This document shows positions 13,853 to 22,490 of a stretch of 64,000 nucleotides of DNA, piece after piece. Numbering within the stretch: position 1 is the stretch's first letter; each line of letters starts with the position of its first letter. Both the position numbers and the translations under genes were made by a program. The notes under the pieces were generated by a model, which saw only the letters and a program-made list of their open reading frames with translations, was not told the origin of the DNA and did not search any database. The DNA is from JAVXTH01 sp036642795. GTDB taxonomy: Bacteria > Bacillota_I > Bacilli_A > Erysipelotrichales > Erysipelotrichaceae. The DNA is taken from NCBI GenBank assembly GCA_036642795.1, contig JAVXTH010000005.1, positions 14,747 through 78,746 of the forward strand, written 5' to 3'.

Positions 13853-16228
13853 ATGTATCAAGTTGTGAAAAGAGATGGCAGTACAACTGAGTTTAATATC
13901 AATAAAATTAGTGTCGCAATCACGCAAGCATTTAAATCCCAAGAGCGTGAACAACATCCAAGTGTAATTGATATGTTAGCACTTCGTGTAACATCTGATT
14001 TTGAACCTAAAATTAAAAACAGTTTAATTCAAGTAGAAGATATTCAAGATAGTGTTGAATCCGTATTGATTCAATCTGGTTATGGTGATGTAGCAAAATC
14101 ATATATTTTATATCGTAAACAACGTGAAAAAGTTCGTAATATGAAAGCTACGTATCTTGATTATAAAGAATTAGTAAATAGTTATGTAAATGTTGCCGAT
14201 TGGCGAGTAAAAGAGAATTCAACCGTTACTTATTCCGTAGGTGGTTTGATTCTAAACAACAGTGGTGCGATTACAGCTAATTATTGGTTATCAGAAATCT
14301 ATGATGAAGAAATTGCGAATGCTCATCGTGAAGGACAAATTCACTTACATGATTTATCAATGTTAACTGGTTATTGTGCAGGTTGGTCATTAAAACAATT
14401 AATTTTAGATGGACTTGGTGGAATTGGTGGAAAGATAACTTCGAAACCAGCAAAACATTTATCTTCTTTATGTAATCAAATGGTTAACTTCTTAGGCATT
14501 ATGCAAAATGAATGGGCAGGAGCTCAAGCCTTTTCTTCTTTTGATACGTACTTAGCACCCTTTGTGAAAGTTGATAACTTGGAATATAAACAAGTTAAAA
14601 AAGCAATTGAATCCTTTATTTATGGAGTGAATACGCCAAGTCGTTGGGGGACTCAAGCACCTTTCTCTAATATTACATTAGATTGGACGATACCAAATGA
14701 TTTAGCTGAAATGAATGCCATTGTTGGTGGCGTTGAAATGGATTTTAAATACAAAGATTGTAAGAAAGAAATGGATATGGTCAACAAAGCCTTCATCGAA
14801 GTTATGTTAGAGGGAGATGCAAATGGTCGTGGTTTCCAATATCCAATTCCTACTTATTCGATAACGAAAGACTTTGATTTCAGCGATACAGAAAATAATC
14901 GTTTGTTATTTGAAATGACAAGTAAATATGGAACTCCTTATTTCTCTAACTATGTAAATAGTGATATGGAACCAAGCGATGTTCGTAGTATGTGCTGTCG
15001 TTTACGTTTAGATTTGCGTGAATTACGTCGTAAATCAGGTGGTTTCTTCGGTAGTGGAGAAAGCACTGGATCGGTTGGTGTCGTTACCATTAATATGCCA
15101 CGCATCGCTTATCTTGCGAAAGATAAAGAAGACTTCTATAAGCGTTTGGATCATTTAATGGATGTATCAGCACGTTCCCTACATGTAAAGCGTGGGGTCA
15201 TCACAAAACTATTGCTTGAAGGTTTATATCCTTATACAAAGCGTTATTTAGGATCTTTCGATAATCATTTCTCAACGATTGGTTTAATTGGAATGAACGA
15301 AGTTGGTCTAAATGCAAACTGGTTAAAAGCAGATTTAACGCATTCTGAAACACAAGCGTTCTCAAAAGAAGTATTGAATCATATGCGCGATCGTTTGGTG
15401 ATTTACCAAGAAGAATATGGGGATTTGTATAACTTAGAAGCAACTCCTGCTGAGTCTACCTCTTATCGTTTAGCGAAACATGATCGCGATCAATTCCCAG
15501 ATATTATCACAGCCAGTGAAAATGATGATCGTCCTTATTATACGAATAGTTCTCATTTACCAGTTGGCTATACAGAAGATATCTTTGAAGCCTTGGATAT
15601 TCAAGATCAACTACAAACTTTGTATACATCTGGTACGGTATTCCATGCTTTCTTAGGTGAAAAACTTCCGGATTGGAAAGCTGCTGCTACCCTTGTTCAA
15701 AAGATTGCCGCTAATTATAAATTACCTTATTATACTTTATCGCCAACTTATTCGATTTGTAAGAATCATGGTTATATTGCCGGAGAAGAATTCACTTGTC
15801 CAATCTGTGGTGAAACAACCGAAGTCTATAGTCGAATCACGGGTTATTATCGCCCAGTTCAAAACTGGAATATCGGAAAAACTCAAGAGTATAAAGAGCG
15901 TAAAGTTTATGATTTAGGTACATCACATATAAAAGTAAAAGAAGTAGCACCAAGTGAAACATGTAGCACGGAAACAAAAGTCTTTAAGGATCCAAGTGAA
16001 GTTATGTTATTCACAACTAAAACTTGTCCAAATTGTAAGATTGCAGATAGTTTATTAACCAGCGCAGGAATTCAATATAAAAAATTGGATGCACAAGAAC
16101 ATGCTGATTTAAGCGAAAAATTTGCCATCATGCAAGCACCAACTTTAGTTGTATTAAAAGATGATGAAGTTCAAACTTATTCAAATATTAATAATATTCA
16201 TAAATATATCGATGCTTTTAAAGCTTAA
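13853..16228 (+). CDS. nrdD: Anaerobic ribonucleoside-triphosphate reductase with C-terminal redoxin domain
   Basis: Class III reductase that makes dNTPs without oxygen. Residues 1-~90 are an ATP-cone allosteric domain (VVKRDGSTTEFNINKISVAI). The ten-stranded barrel follows, with MCCRLRLDLRELR carrying the candidate thiyl Cys. The zinc site uses ICKNHGY and CPIC (Cys649, Cys652). The glycyl radical loop is RITGYY with Gly664. Residues ~705-791 form an added thioredoxin/glutaredoxin-like domain with Cys725-Pro-Asn-Cys728 and the cis-Pro segment MQAPTLVVL. This may supply the reducing dithiol in cis, in place of formate. AAAGGAGG precedes the ATG. Confidence 0.95.
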   Translation: MYQVVKRDGSTTEFNINKISVAITQAFKSQEREQHPSVIDMLALRVTSDFEPKIKNSLIQVEDIQDSVESVLIQSGYGDVAKSYILYRKQREKVRNMKATYLDYKELVNSYVNVADWRVKENSTVTYSVGGLILNNSGAITANYWLSEIYDEEIANAHREGQIHLHDLSMLTGYCAGWSLKQLILDGLGGIGGKITSKPAKHLSSLCNQMVNFLGIMQNEWAGAQAFSSFDTYLAPFVKVDNLEYKQVKKAIESFIYGVNTPSRWGTQAPFSNITLDWTIPNDLAEMNAIVGGVEMDFKYKDCKKEMDMVNKAFIEVMLEGDANGRGFQYPIPTYSITKDFDFSDTENNRLLFEMTSKYGTPYFSNYVNSDMEPSDVRSMCCRLRLDLRELRRKSGGFFGSGESTGSVGVVTINMPRIAYLAKDKEDFYKRLDHLMDVSARSLHVKRGVITKLLLEGLYPYTKRYLGSFDNHFSTIGLIGMNEVGLNANWLKADLTHSETQAFSKEVLNHMRDRLVIYQEEYGDLYNLEATPAESTSYRLAKHDRDQFPDIITASENDDRPYYTNSSHLPVGYTEDIFEALDIQDQLQTLYTSGTVFHAFLGEKLPDWKAAATLVQKIAANYKLPYYTLSPTYSICKNHGYIAGEEFTCPICGETTEVYSRITGYYRPVQNWNIGKTQEYKERKVYDLGTSHIKVKEVAPSETCSTETKVFKDPSEVMLFTTKTCPNCKIADSLLTSAGIQYKKLDAQEHADLSEKFAIMQAPTLVVLKDDEVQTYSNINNIHKYIDAFKA

Positions 16229-16233
16229 GTATG

Positions 16234-16262
16234 AAAGTTCTTCTTTAAGGAAGAACTTTTTT
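16234..16262 (+). terminator. Intrinsic terminator after nrdD
   Basis: Perfect 10-bp arms AAAGTTCTTC and GAAGAACTTT with a six-base loop and a T run. Confidence 0.92.
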
Positions 16263-16333
16263 ATCGGTTAAATAAACAAAATTAGTAAGGAAAGTTCGTT
16301 ATAAGTAAAAACGATTAACTTTAATTCAAGAAA

Positions 16334-16342
16334 TGCTATTAT
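16334..16342 (+). promoter_or_regulatory. Extended -10 element for the ABC exporter operon
   Basis: TGcTATTAT, 83 bases before the ATP-binding subunit start. The resulting leader contains the palindrome at 16371-16390. Confidence 0.45.
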
Positions 16343-16370
16343 AAAAATGTACTTAGGGAAGATGCTGACA

Positions 16371-16394
16371 GAACAATAATATTATTGTTCTTTT
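16371..16394 (+). promoter_or_regulatory. Perfect palindrome plus T run in leader of ABC exporter operon
   Basis: GAACAATAATATTATTGTTC is a perfect 20-base palindrome followed by TTTT, between the promoter and the ribosome-binding site. It could be a dyad operator or a weak attenuator hairpin. No regulator gene is adjacent. Confidence 0.5.
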
Positions 16395-16424
16395 AGTGTT
16401 TTTATAATAAAAGGAGGCAATTCA

Positions 16425-17138
16425 ATGGCTTATGCAATTTCAACAAAAGGCTTATCTAAAAAGTATGGTAGTTATCATGCAAACGATGATATAACTATCA
16501 ACATTGAAGAAGGAGCTATTTATGGTTTAATTGGTCGAAACGGAGCTGGTAAGACAACTTTTATGAGAATGTTACTAGGTCTTAGCAAACCAACAAAAGG
16601 TGAGATGTCTTTATTAGGTAAAGATGTATTTGAAGCAAGAAGAGAAACGGGATCAATCATTGAAACACCAGCGTTCTATCAAGAATTCACAGCGTATCAA
16701 AACTTAGAAATCCGCGCTAAATTATTAGGTTTAAATCATGCGGAAGCAGCAATTCAAGAAGCGTTAAGAGAAGTTGATTTATTAGATAAAAAGAATCAAC
16801 GAGTAAAAGAATATTCATTAGGTATGCGTCAATCTTTAGGAATTGCTTGTGCTATCTTAGGCGATCCTAAATTATTAATATTGGATGAACCAATCAATGG
16901 TTTAGATCCAATTGCAATTGCGAACATTCGTAATATTTTATTAAAACTTAATAAAAAGGGTGTTACCATTTTAATTTCAAGTCATATCTTAGGTGAAATG
17001 GAAAAGATTGCTACACATTACGGCTTTATTAAAAAAGGTAAATTAGTAAAAGAAATTACTGAAAAGGAAGTAAAGGAAAAAAATATTGATTTAGAACAAT
17101 TGTTCATTGAATTAGTAGGAGGTATTGTAAATGAGTAG
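16425..17138 (+). CDS. ABC transporter ATP-binding protein (BcrA-like)
   Basis: A 237-residue ATPase of the bacitracin/lantibiotic-immunity exporter class. Walker A is GRNGAGKTT, the Q-loop is near ETPAFYQEFT, the signature is YSLGMRQ, Walker B is LLILDEPINGLDP and the H-loop is SSHIL. It would pair with the ABC-2 permease whose start overlaps its stop by eight bases. This class often exports or protects against peptide antibiotics, but no kinase-regulator pair is adjacent and the substrate is unknown. AAAGGAGG precedes the start. Confidence 0.9.
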   Translation: MAYAISTKGLSKKYGSYHANDDITINIEEGAIYGLIGRNGAGKTTFMRMLLGLSKPTKGEMSLLGKDVFEARRETGSIIETPAFYQEFTAYQNLEIRAKLLGLNHAEAAIQEALREVDLLDKKNQRVKEYSLGMRQSLGIACAILGDPKLLILDEPINGLDPIAIANIRNILLKLNKKGVTILISSHILGEMEKIATHYGFIKKGKLVKEITEKEVKEKNIDLEQLFIELVGGIVNE

Positions 17139-17838
17139 AGTATTTAAAGCTGAGTTATATAAATTAGCTCATAGTAGAATGTTTATGATAGCCCTATTTG
17201 GAATGTGTTGTGCAACGATTGGAACTGGTTTTAATGATCCACAGAGTAAAGACTTTGCTCGTGTACTTACAACCTTCTCAAATATCTTACCCATTTTAAC
17301 GGCAATTTTAGTAATTCATTTTGCGCAAGAAGATCTTCATGAAGGAACATTAAAGAATTATGTATGCAGTGGTGTATCACGTACTTCCATCTATTTTGGG
17401 AAACTATTAGGTACCTTTGTAGGAACTTCAATCTTATTCGTCGTTGAAGCACTAACATCGCTTGGTTTATGTCTATATCTAGGTGGAAATTTCGCACCTG
17501 ATTTAGCGGCCTTTATTCCGACGGTATTATTACAATTAGTTGTATGTTTAAACTATACAGTTATTTTCTTCTTTATTGGAACATTAATCTCAAATTCTGG
17601 CATCGCAACAATCCTTTCTTTATTGTATGTATTCTTTGGTGGAATGGCATTTCGTTTTGCTGGAAACTACATTCATTTAAGTGGACTTGCAAGTTATGCA
17701 TTACCGGAAATTGAAGGAAAAGTAGATGCGCTTAGTATTTCAAGTGTGACAATGCTTCACTTAGGAATTGTAACCATTGTGATTGCGGTATTTGCTTTAT
17801 TAGGTTCTTATTTGAATTCATTAAAAGATGTAAAATAA
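17131..17838 (+). CDS. ABC-2 type permease
   Basis: A 235-residue membrane protein with six predicted spans: a short N-terminal helix at ~18-35, then segments near 50-65, 95-125, 130-155, 160-180 and 208-228. It has the usual ABC-2 layout with a cytoplasmic N-terminus (VFKAELYKLAHSRMF). The start at 17131 overlaps the ATPase gene, so the two are translationally coupled and should form one exporter. The substrate is not identifiable. A strong terminator follows. Confidence 0.85.
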   Translation: MSRVFKAELYKLAHSRMFMIALFGMCCATIGTGFNDPQSKDFARVLTTFSNILPILTAILVIHFAQEDLHEGTLKNYVCSGVSRTSIYFGKLLGTFVGTSILFVVEALTSLGLCLYLGGNFAPDLAAFIPTVLLQLVVCLNYTVIFFFIGTLISNSGIATILSLLYVFFGGMAFRFAGNYIHLSGLASYALPEIEGKVDALSISSVTMLHLGIVTIVIAVFALLGSYLNSLKDVK

Positions 17839-17859
17839 TTAGTAAAAGTAAAATGATTC

Positions 17860-17886
17860 GGTGTTGTTTACGCAACACCTTTTTTT
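17860..17886 (+). terminator. Intrinsic terminator after ABC exporter operon
   Basis: GGTGTTG, loop TTTACG, CAACACC, then seven T. Confidence 0.92.
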
Positions 17887-17918
17887 AATCAAAAAAGTAC
17901 GTATTTTCGCCCTAGATT

Positions 17919-17927
17919 TGCTATAAT
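17919..17927 (+). promoter_or_regulatory. Extended -10 promoter for the YcxB-HD-M20-dihydroorotase operon
   Basis: Perfect TGcTATAAT, 31 bases before the first gene of a four-gene operon. The -35 is poor, as usual with extended -10 elements. Confidence 0.6.
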
Positions 17928-17958
17928 GGGTACATAAGAAAGAGAGGGACAAGAAATT

Positions 17959-18453
17959 ATGAGAATTCAATTAGATGTAAAAGTAAGTGAAACTGACTTT
18001 GAAAAATATTATCGACATAATATGAAGAACAATTCTAGAACCATAATTTTGTTTTTAGTTGTTGTTTGTATCGTGATTGGTTTTTTAGGAGCTAAATTAT
18101 TAGCGAAAGATCAACAAGGATTAAATATACCAGTCTTTATTATGTTAACCTTTACAGATTGTGCCGTTGTTTATTTTTTCTTTTCTTTCTATACTAAAAA
18201 AACATTACAAAAAGCACTGGCAAATGGTATTTGTGAGTCTTTATCTCAATCTTATATTTTTTACGATACCTACTTTACGACAAGTAAAGGAAGTGAAGCA
18301 ATTTTCTATAAAGACATTGTTGAAGTAAAAGAGATGAGTGATTTATTATTGCTGAAATATACAAATGTATATTTTGTTTTACCGCTTCATGATATGAGTT
18401 TTGAAGAGAGAACTTCAATCGAACAATTAATTAAGAATCGAGATGAAGCTTAA
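17959..18453 (+). CDS. YcxB-like membrane protein
   Basis: A 164-residue protein with two adjacent membrane helices (about 28-48 and 58-80) between a short N-terminal region and a C-terminal soluble beta-rich domain (DTYFTTSKGSEAIFYKDIVEVKEMSDLLLLKYTNVYFVLPLHDMS). This is the YcxB-type bPH-like architecture, whose role is unknown. Its stop overlaps the next start (TAATG), so it is the first gene of an operon with three predicted hydrolases. Confidence 0.7.
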   Translation: MRIQLDVKVSETDFEKYYRHNMKNNSRTIILFLVVVCIVIGFLGAKLLAKDQQGLNIPVFIMLTFTDCAVVYFFFSFYTKKTLQKALANGICESLSQSYIFYDTYFTTSKGSEAIFYKDIVEVKEMSDLLLLKYTNVYFVLPLHDMSFEERTSIEQLIKNRDEA

Positions 18454-19016
18454 TGGAACCTCTACAATTATTAACGTTTCTTCATAAGGTTGAAAAGCTT
18501 AAATCAAATACCCGTCATAGTTGGACGAGTGATGGAACGCATGAAAGTGTAGCAGCCCATAGTTGGCGACTTTCCCTATTTGCTTTATTAGTGAAAGATG
18601 AGATTGCGGATATCGATAGTGATAAAGTGATTAAGATGTGCATCCTTCATGATTTTGGAGAAGCAATTACAGGTGATATTCCATCTTTTTTAAAAAATGA
18701 TCAACAAGAAGAAATTGAAAAAACAGCGGTAGCTACTTTATTAAATGAATTACCAGAAAACCTAAAACAAGAATTCACTTGTCTGTTTCAAGAAATGGAT
18801 GCGTTAAAGACAAAAGAAGCAAGATTATATAAAGCACTTGATAAGATGGAAGCAGTCATTCAACATAATGAAAGTGATTTATCAACTTGGATTGAACTTG
18901 AATACGAAACCAACCTAGTTTATGGCCAAGAAAATGCCGATGAATTTCCTTTCTTAAAAAAATTAAGAGCACAGATGAAACAAGATACGTTGGATAAAAT
19001 CAAAGTGAAAGGATGA
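18453..19016 (+). CDS. HD-domain phosphohydrolase (YfbR/HDDC2-like nucleotidase)
   Basis: A 187-residue HD-domain protein resembling the YfbR/HDDC2 5'-deoxynucleotidases. The metal ligands are visible: His in ESVAAHSWRLSL, the HD pair in CILHDFGEAITGDIP, and a distal Asp in KALDKMEAVIQH. The likely activity is removal of phosphate from deoxynucleoside monophosphates in the cytoplasm, but other phosphomonoesters are possible. It is coupled to the genes on both sides by overlapping start and stop codons. Confidence 0.85.
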   Translation: MEPLQLLTFLHKVEKLKSNTRHSWTSDGTHESVAAHSWRLSLFALLVKDEIADIDSDKVIKMCILHDFGEAITGDIPSFLKNDQQEEIEKTAVATLLNELPENLKQEFTCLFQEMDALKTKEARLYKALDKMEAVIQHNESDLSTWIELEYETNLVYGQENADEFPFLKKLRAQMKQDTLDKIKVKG

Positions 19017-19021
19017 AGCCA

Positions 19022-20251
19022 ATGAAACATACAATTGAAGATATTGCGTATGCCCAATCCCTCTTTGATCGTTTTTATAATATTGGAGCGATTGATAGTG
19101 GAGGCGTTACCCGACTTGGCTATAGCGAAGTGGAAGATGAGATGCATCGAGCTTTTATTGAGGCAGGAGCACAAGATGGGTATACGTATACCCATGATGA
19201 AGTAGGGAATACTTATGTAGGTTATGGTAATATGCAACATGGTTCTATTTTAATTGGTTCTCATTTAGATTCCGTTATTGATGGAGGACGATACGATGGG
19301 GTTGCGGGAATTATCGCAGGCTTGATGGTTCTTCATTGGGCAAAACAAACCTTGCCGGATATTAATATTAGCGTCGGTGCTTTTCGCTGTGAAGAGAGCA
19401 GCAACTTTGGTCGTTGTACGATTGGTTCTGGTTTAATCACAAAAGAAATATATAAAAATGATATGGGTTCTTTAATTGGTAAAGACGGTCGTAGTTTACA
19501 CGATATTTTTGAGGAACGTGGCTATGATTTAAATCCAAGTAAAATACCAGATGTGGATAAGTATTTAGAGTTACACATCGAACAAGGAAAGATATTAGAA
19601 GAATATAATACTGAAGTTGGTATCGTAACAACCATTGCAGGTCCTAGACGCTTTCTCTTACATGTGCTTGGTAATCCTGAACACTCAGGGGCAACACCAA
19701 TGGATATGCGCCGTGATGCACTTTGTGCGGCAAGTGAAATCGTTCTTGAAATTGAAGGAATTGGCAAAGAAGAAGCGATGTATCAATCGGTAGCGACGGT
19801 TGGAACCTTAGAGATTAAACCAAATGCCCTCAATGTAATTCCTGGCGAAGTAAATCTTGGCGTGGATATGCGAGGAATTGATCAAAGTAGTTTGGAACGA
19901 ATGGAAAACCGTTTAAAAAACAGTGCCCAAAGTATTTGTAAAAAAAGAGGAATGTCTTTGTTTGTTGAAAAATTAAGTGTGATTCCACCGATTGAATTAA
20001 GTAGCGAATTAGGTGAAAAACTAGGCGCTGCTGCGAAACGATTGGGACTTACTTATCGAATGATGCCAAGTGGAGCGGGACACGATGCGATGTCCTTTGC
20101 ACCATATTGCGAAACGAGTATGGTATTTATTCCATGTGTAAAGGGAATCTCTCATAATAAACGAGAATTTACGAGCATTGAAAGTATTCTAGATGGAGCT
20201 GCCGTTATGTATGAATACTTAAAGGAGTGTGAAAAGCATGATTTTGATTAA
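19022..20251 (+). CDS. M20-family Zn-dependent hydantoinase/carbamoylase
   Basis: A 409-residue amidohydrolase of the allantoate amidohydrolase, beta-ureidopropionase and N-carbamoyl-L-amino-acid hydrolase group. The bimetal site is seen in IGSHLDSVIDGGRYDGVAG, FRCEESSNFGRCTIGSGLI and LHIEQGKILE; the dimerisation-domain residues in GNPEHSGATPMDMRRDAL and DMRG; and GAGHDAMSFA near the end. AAAGGA at 19008-19013 fits the ATG at 19022 better than the ATG at 19013 that overlaps the previous stop. With the cyclic amidohydrolase gene next to it, it may hydrolyse a carbamoylated product. The exact substrate is unknown. Confidence 0.87.
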   Translation: MKHTIEDIAYAQSLFDRFYNIGAIDSGGVTRLGYSEVEDEMHRAFIEAGAQDGYTYTHDEVGNTYVGYGNMQHGSILIGSHLDSVIDGGRYDGVAGIIAGLMVLHWAKQTLPDINISVGAFRCEESSNFGRCTIGSGLITKEIYKNDMGSLIGKDGRSLHDIFEERGYDLNPSKIPDVDKYLELHIEQGKILEEYNTEVGIVTTIAGPRRFLLHVLGNPEHSGATPMDMRRDALCAASEIVLEIEGIGKEEAMYQSVATVGTLEIKPNALNVIPGEVNLGVDMRGIDQSSLERMENRLKNSAQSICKKRGMSLFVEKLSVIPPIELSSELGEKLGAAAKRLGLTYRMMPSGAGHDAMSFAPYCETSMVFIPCVKGISHNKREFTSIESILDGAAVMYEYLKECEKHDFD

Positions 20252-21515
20252 AGGTGGAAGAGTAATCGATCCAATCAGTAATAAAGATGAAGTGCTCGAT
20301 GTGGTCATAGAAAAAAATAAAATTAAATATATAGGAAAGTTTCAAGAGAGTGAAGACTATGAACAAATCATTCATGCAAAAGGCTTGGTGGTAGCACCTG
20401 GTTTGGTAGATGTTCATGTTCACTTTAGAGACCCTGGATTCCCAGAAAAAGAAGATATTATTTCGGGGGCAAAAGCAGCCGCAAAAGGTGGCTTTACATC
20501 AGTTGTCATGTTGGCCAATACCAAGCCGGTCATCGATTGTGAAGAAGTGTTAGAAGAAGTGATTACGAAATGCAAACAAGCATGTATTCATGTCTATCCC
20601 AATGCTAGTATCACAAAGGGGATGGCAGGTAAAGAATTAACGGATTTTAAACAATTAAAGAAAAAAGGAGCGGTCGGTTTTAGTGATGATGGAAAACCAT
20701 TGTTAGATGCTTTCTTAGTATATGAGGCAATGAAGCTAGCAAAGGAGCTTAACGTACCTTTAAGCTTACATGAAGAAGATCCAGCTTTTGTAAGTACAGC
20801 GGGAATTCATGAAGGCGAAGTCGCAAAAGAATTAGGCTTAAAAGGCGCTAGTTCACTTGGTGAAGATGTTATGGTTGCTCGTGATGTTATGATTGCGAAT
20901 GCAACTCAAGCACCGATTAATATGCAACATATCAGCTCTAAGAATGCGATTGAATGCATTCGCCTAGCAAAGAATATGGGCGCTAAGATTAGTTGTGAAG
21001 CAACCCCACATCATTTTTCTTTAACCCAAGCAGCTGTTTTAAAACACGGTACACTTGCGAAAATGAATCCACCACTTAGAACAAGTGAAGATCAATATGC
21101 CATTGTAAGTGCCTTAAAAGATGGAACCATCGATATCATCGCAAGTGATCATGCACCACATACGGATGCAGAAAAAGCACTTCCTTTTGAACAAGCACCC
21201 AGTGGTATTATTGGCCTTGAAACATCTTTATCGCTTGGCATCACAAACTTAGTTCGTAAAGGGATATTAACACTTAACGATTACTTAGCGAAGATGACAT
21301 GTAATCCAAGTAAGCTATATCAACTTGATGCAGGCTGTTTAAAAGAGGGTGGGCCCGCGGATTTAGTTATCTTTGATGAACGAGCACAAGTTACTTATGA
21401 TCATTTCATTTCAAAGTCAAATAATTCACCATTTTTAAATGAAACTTTGTATGGAAAAGTGATGATGAGTATCAGTGATGGAAAAATTGTATATGTAGAT
21501 GAAGAACTTAAATAA
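20238..21515 (+). CDS. pyrC: Dihydroorotase (class I, cyclic amidohydrolase)
   Basis: A 425-residue amidohydrolase interconverting carbamoyl-aspartate and dihydroorotate in pyrimidine synthesis. Metal and substrate motifs are GLVDVHVHFRDPG (His60, His62, Arg64), GFSDDGKPL (the class I Asp-bridge region), SLHEED, MQHIS, CEATPHHF, NPPLR and the catalytic SDHAPH. AAAGGAG at 20221-20227 supports the ATG at 20238 rather than the GTG at 20229. Other pyr genes are absent from the window; instead it is paired with an M20 carbamoylase, so a role in breakdown or salvage of cyclic ureides is an alternative. No PyrR-type attenuator is seen. Confidence 0.87.
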   Translation: MILIKGGRVIDPISNKDEVLDVVIEKNKIKYIGKFQESEDYEQIIHAKGLVVAPGLVDVHVHFRDPGFPEKEDIISGAKAAAKGGFTSVVMLANTKPVIDCEEVLEEVITKCKQACIHVYPNASITKGMAGKELTDFKQLKKKGAVGFSDDGKPLLDAFLVYEAMKLAKELNVPLSLHEEDPAFVSTAGIHEGEVAKELGLKGASSLGEDVMVARDVMIANATQAPINMQHISSKNAIECIRLAKNMGAKISCEATPHHFSLTQAAVLKHGTLAKMNPPLRTSEDQYAIVSALKDGTIDIIASDHAPHTDAEKALPFEQAPSGIIGLETSLSLGITNLVRKGILTLNDYLAKMTCNPSKLYQLDAGCLKEGGPADLVIFDERAQVTYDHFISKSNNSPFLNETLYGKVMMSISDGKIVYVDEELK

Positions 21516-21585
21516 ACAAAGAAGGAAGGATTAACTTCATTGTTGAGTATTTTACGAATAGAAATATAGGAAAAATTTCAGATTA

Positions 21586-21594
21586 TGGTATAAT
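21586..21594 (+). promoter_or_regulatory. Extended -10 promoter for teichoic acid operon
   Basis: TGgTATAAT lies 77 bases before tagG. The leader contains a small hairpin, ATCAAT/ATTGAT, at about 21602-21621. Confidence 0.5.
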
Positions 21595-21671
21595 ACTCTA
21601 TATCAATGTTTTTATATTGATGCAAAACTCTAAAATCAAGTAATTGAATAAGAGCAGTAAGGAGACATGGG

Positions 21672-22478
21672 ATGTTTAAAAGCGTTCGTTATGTGTTAAA
21701 AGAAAATTTCACGAATCTATATAGAATATTTTCAATATCAAAATATGAATTGCTTTCGGATATGCGTGATTCACGTTTGGGAATCTTTTGGAACTTTGCA
21801 AATCCAGCAATCCAAATTGCTACTTATGCCTTTGTCTTTGGTTTAGGTATTCGTGGAAATCGAGCAGTTGAAGGAATTCCATTTTTAGATTGGATGCTAG
21901 CCGGAATGTTAGTTTGGTTTTATATTAGTAAATGTATTACCGGTGGAGTTAATTCTATTTATGAAAAATTAAATGTCATCACAAAAATGAAATTTCCAGT
22001 TTCAATCTTACCGGCAACGGTTGTATTTAAAGAATTATTTAATCACTTCTTTATGATTATATTAGTCTTTATCTTTTATATGATTCGTGGTTATTCATTT
22101 TCAATTCAATGGTTTGGAATCTTTTATTATACATTTTGTGTTACGATGTTCGGTATTTCATTATCCATGGTAACTTCGGTCTTAAATATGTTCACAAGAG
22201 ATGTAAAGAAATTAGTAAATGCTTTTATGCGAATGTTTCTTTATATCACACCAATCTTATGGACCGTTGAAATTTTACCTTTGAAATATTTACGTCTTTT
22301 AAAGATTAATCCACTCTATTATATTGTGGAAGGATATCGAGATTGTTTCTTCTTTCACCGCGGCTTTTTAATGTATCCACATCGCATTATGGGCTTTTGG
22401 GCGGTAACGATTTTCTTGTTTGTATTAGGTAGTTACTTAATGTATAAATTTAAACATCGTTTTATTGATATGATTTAA
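21672..22478 (+). CDS. tagG: Teichoic acid ABC exporter permease (TagG-like)
   Basis: A 268-residue ABC-2 permease with six hydrophobic segments. It resembles TagG/Wzm: a cytoplasmic amphipathic N-terminus (LLSDMRDSRLGIFWNFANPAIQIATYAFVFGLG), then DWMLAGMLVWFYIS, and late segments with TPILWTVEILP and INPLYYIVEGYRDCFF. It would flip lipid-linked teichoic acid polymer across the membrane with the TagH-type ATPase 12 bases downstream. The adjacent tagD and glycerophosphotransferase genes make wall teichoic acid the likely cargo. Confidence 0.9.
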   Translation: MFKSVRYVLKENFTNLYRIFSISKYELLSDMRDSRLGIFWNFANPAIQIATYAFVFGLGIRGNRAVEGIPFLDWMLAGMLVWFYISKCITGGVNSIYEKLNVITKMKFPVSILPATVVFKELFNHFFMIILVFIFYMIRGYSFSIQWFGIFYYTFCVTMFGISLSMVTSVLNMFTRDVKKLVNAFMRMFLYITPILWTVEILPLKYLRLLKINPLYYIVEGYRDCFFFHRGFLMYPHRIMGFWAVTIFLFVLGSYLMYKFKHRFIDMI

Positions 22479-22490
22479 AAGGAGTATAGA

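Noticed and set aside
20200..20240. PyrR or UMP attenuator before dihydroorotase
   Set aside because: The gene is translationally close to the previous one and there is no leader or hairpin to hold an attenuator.
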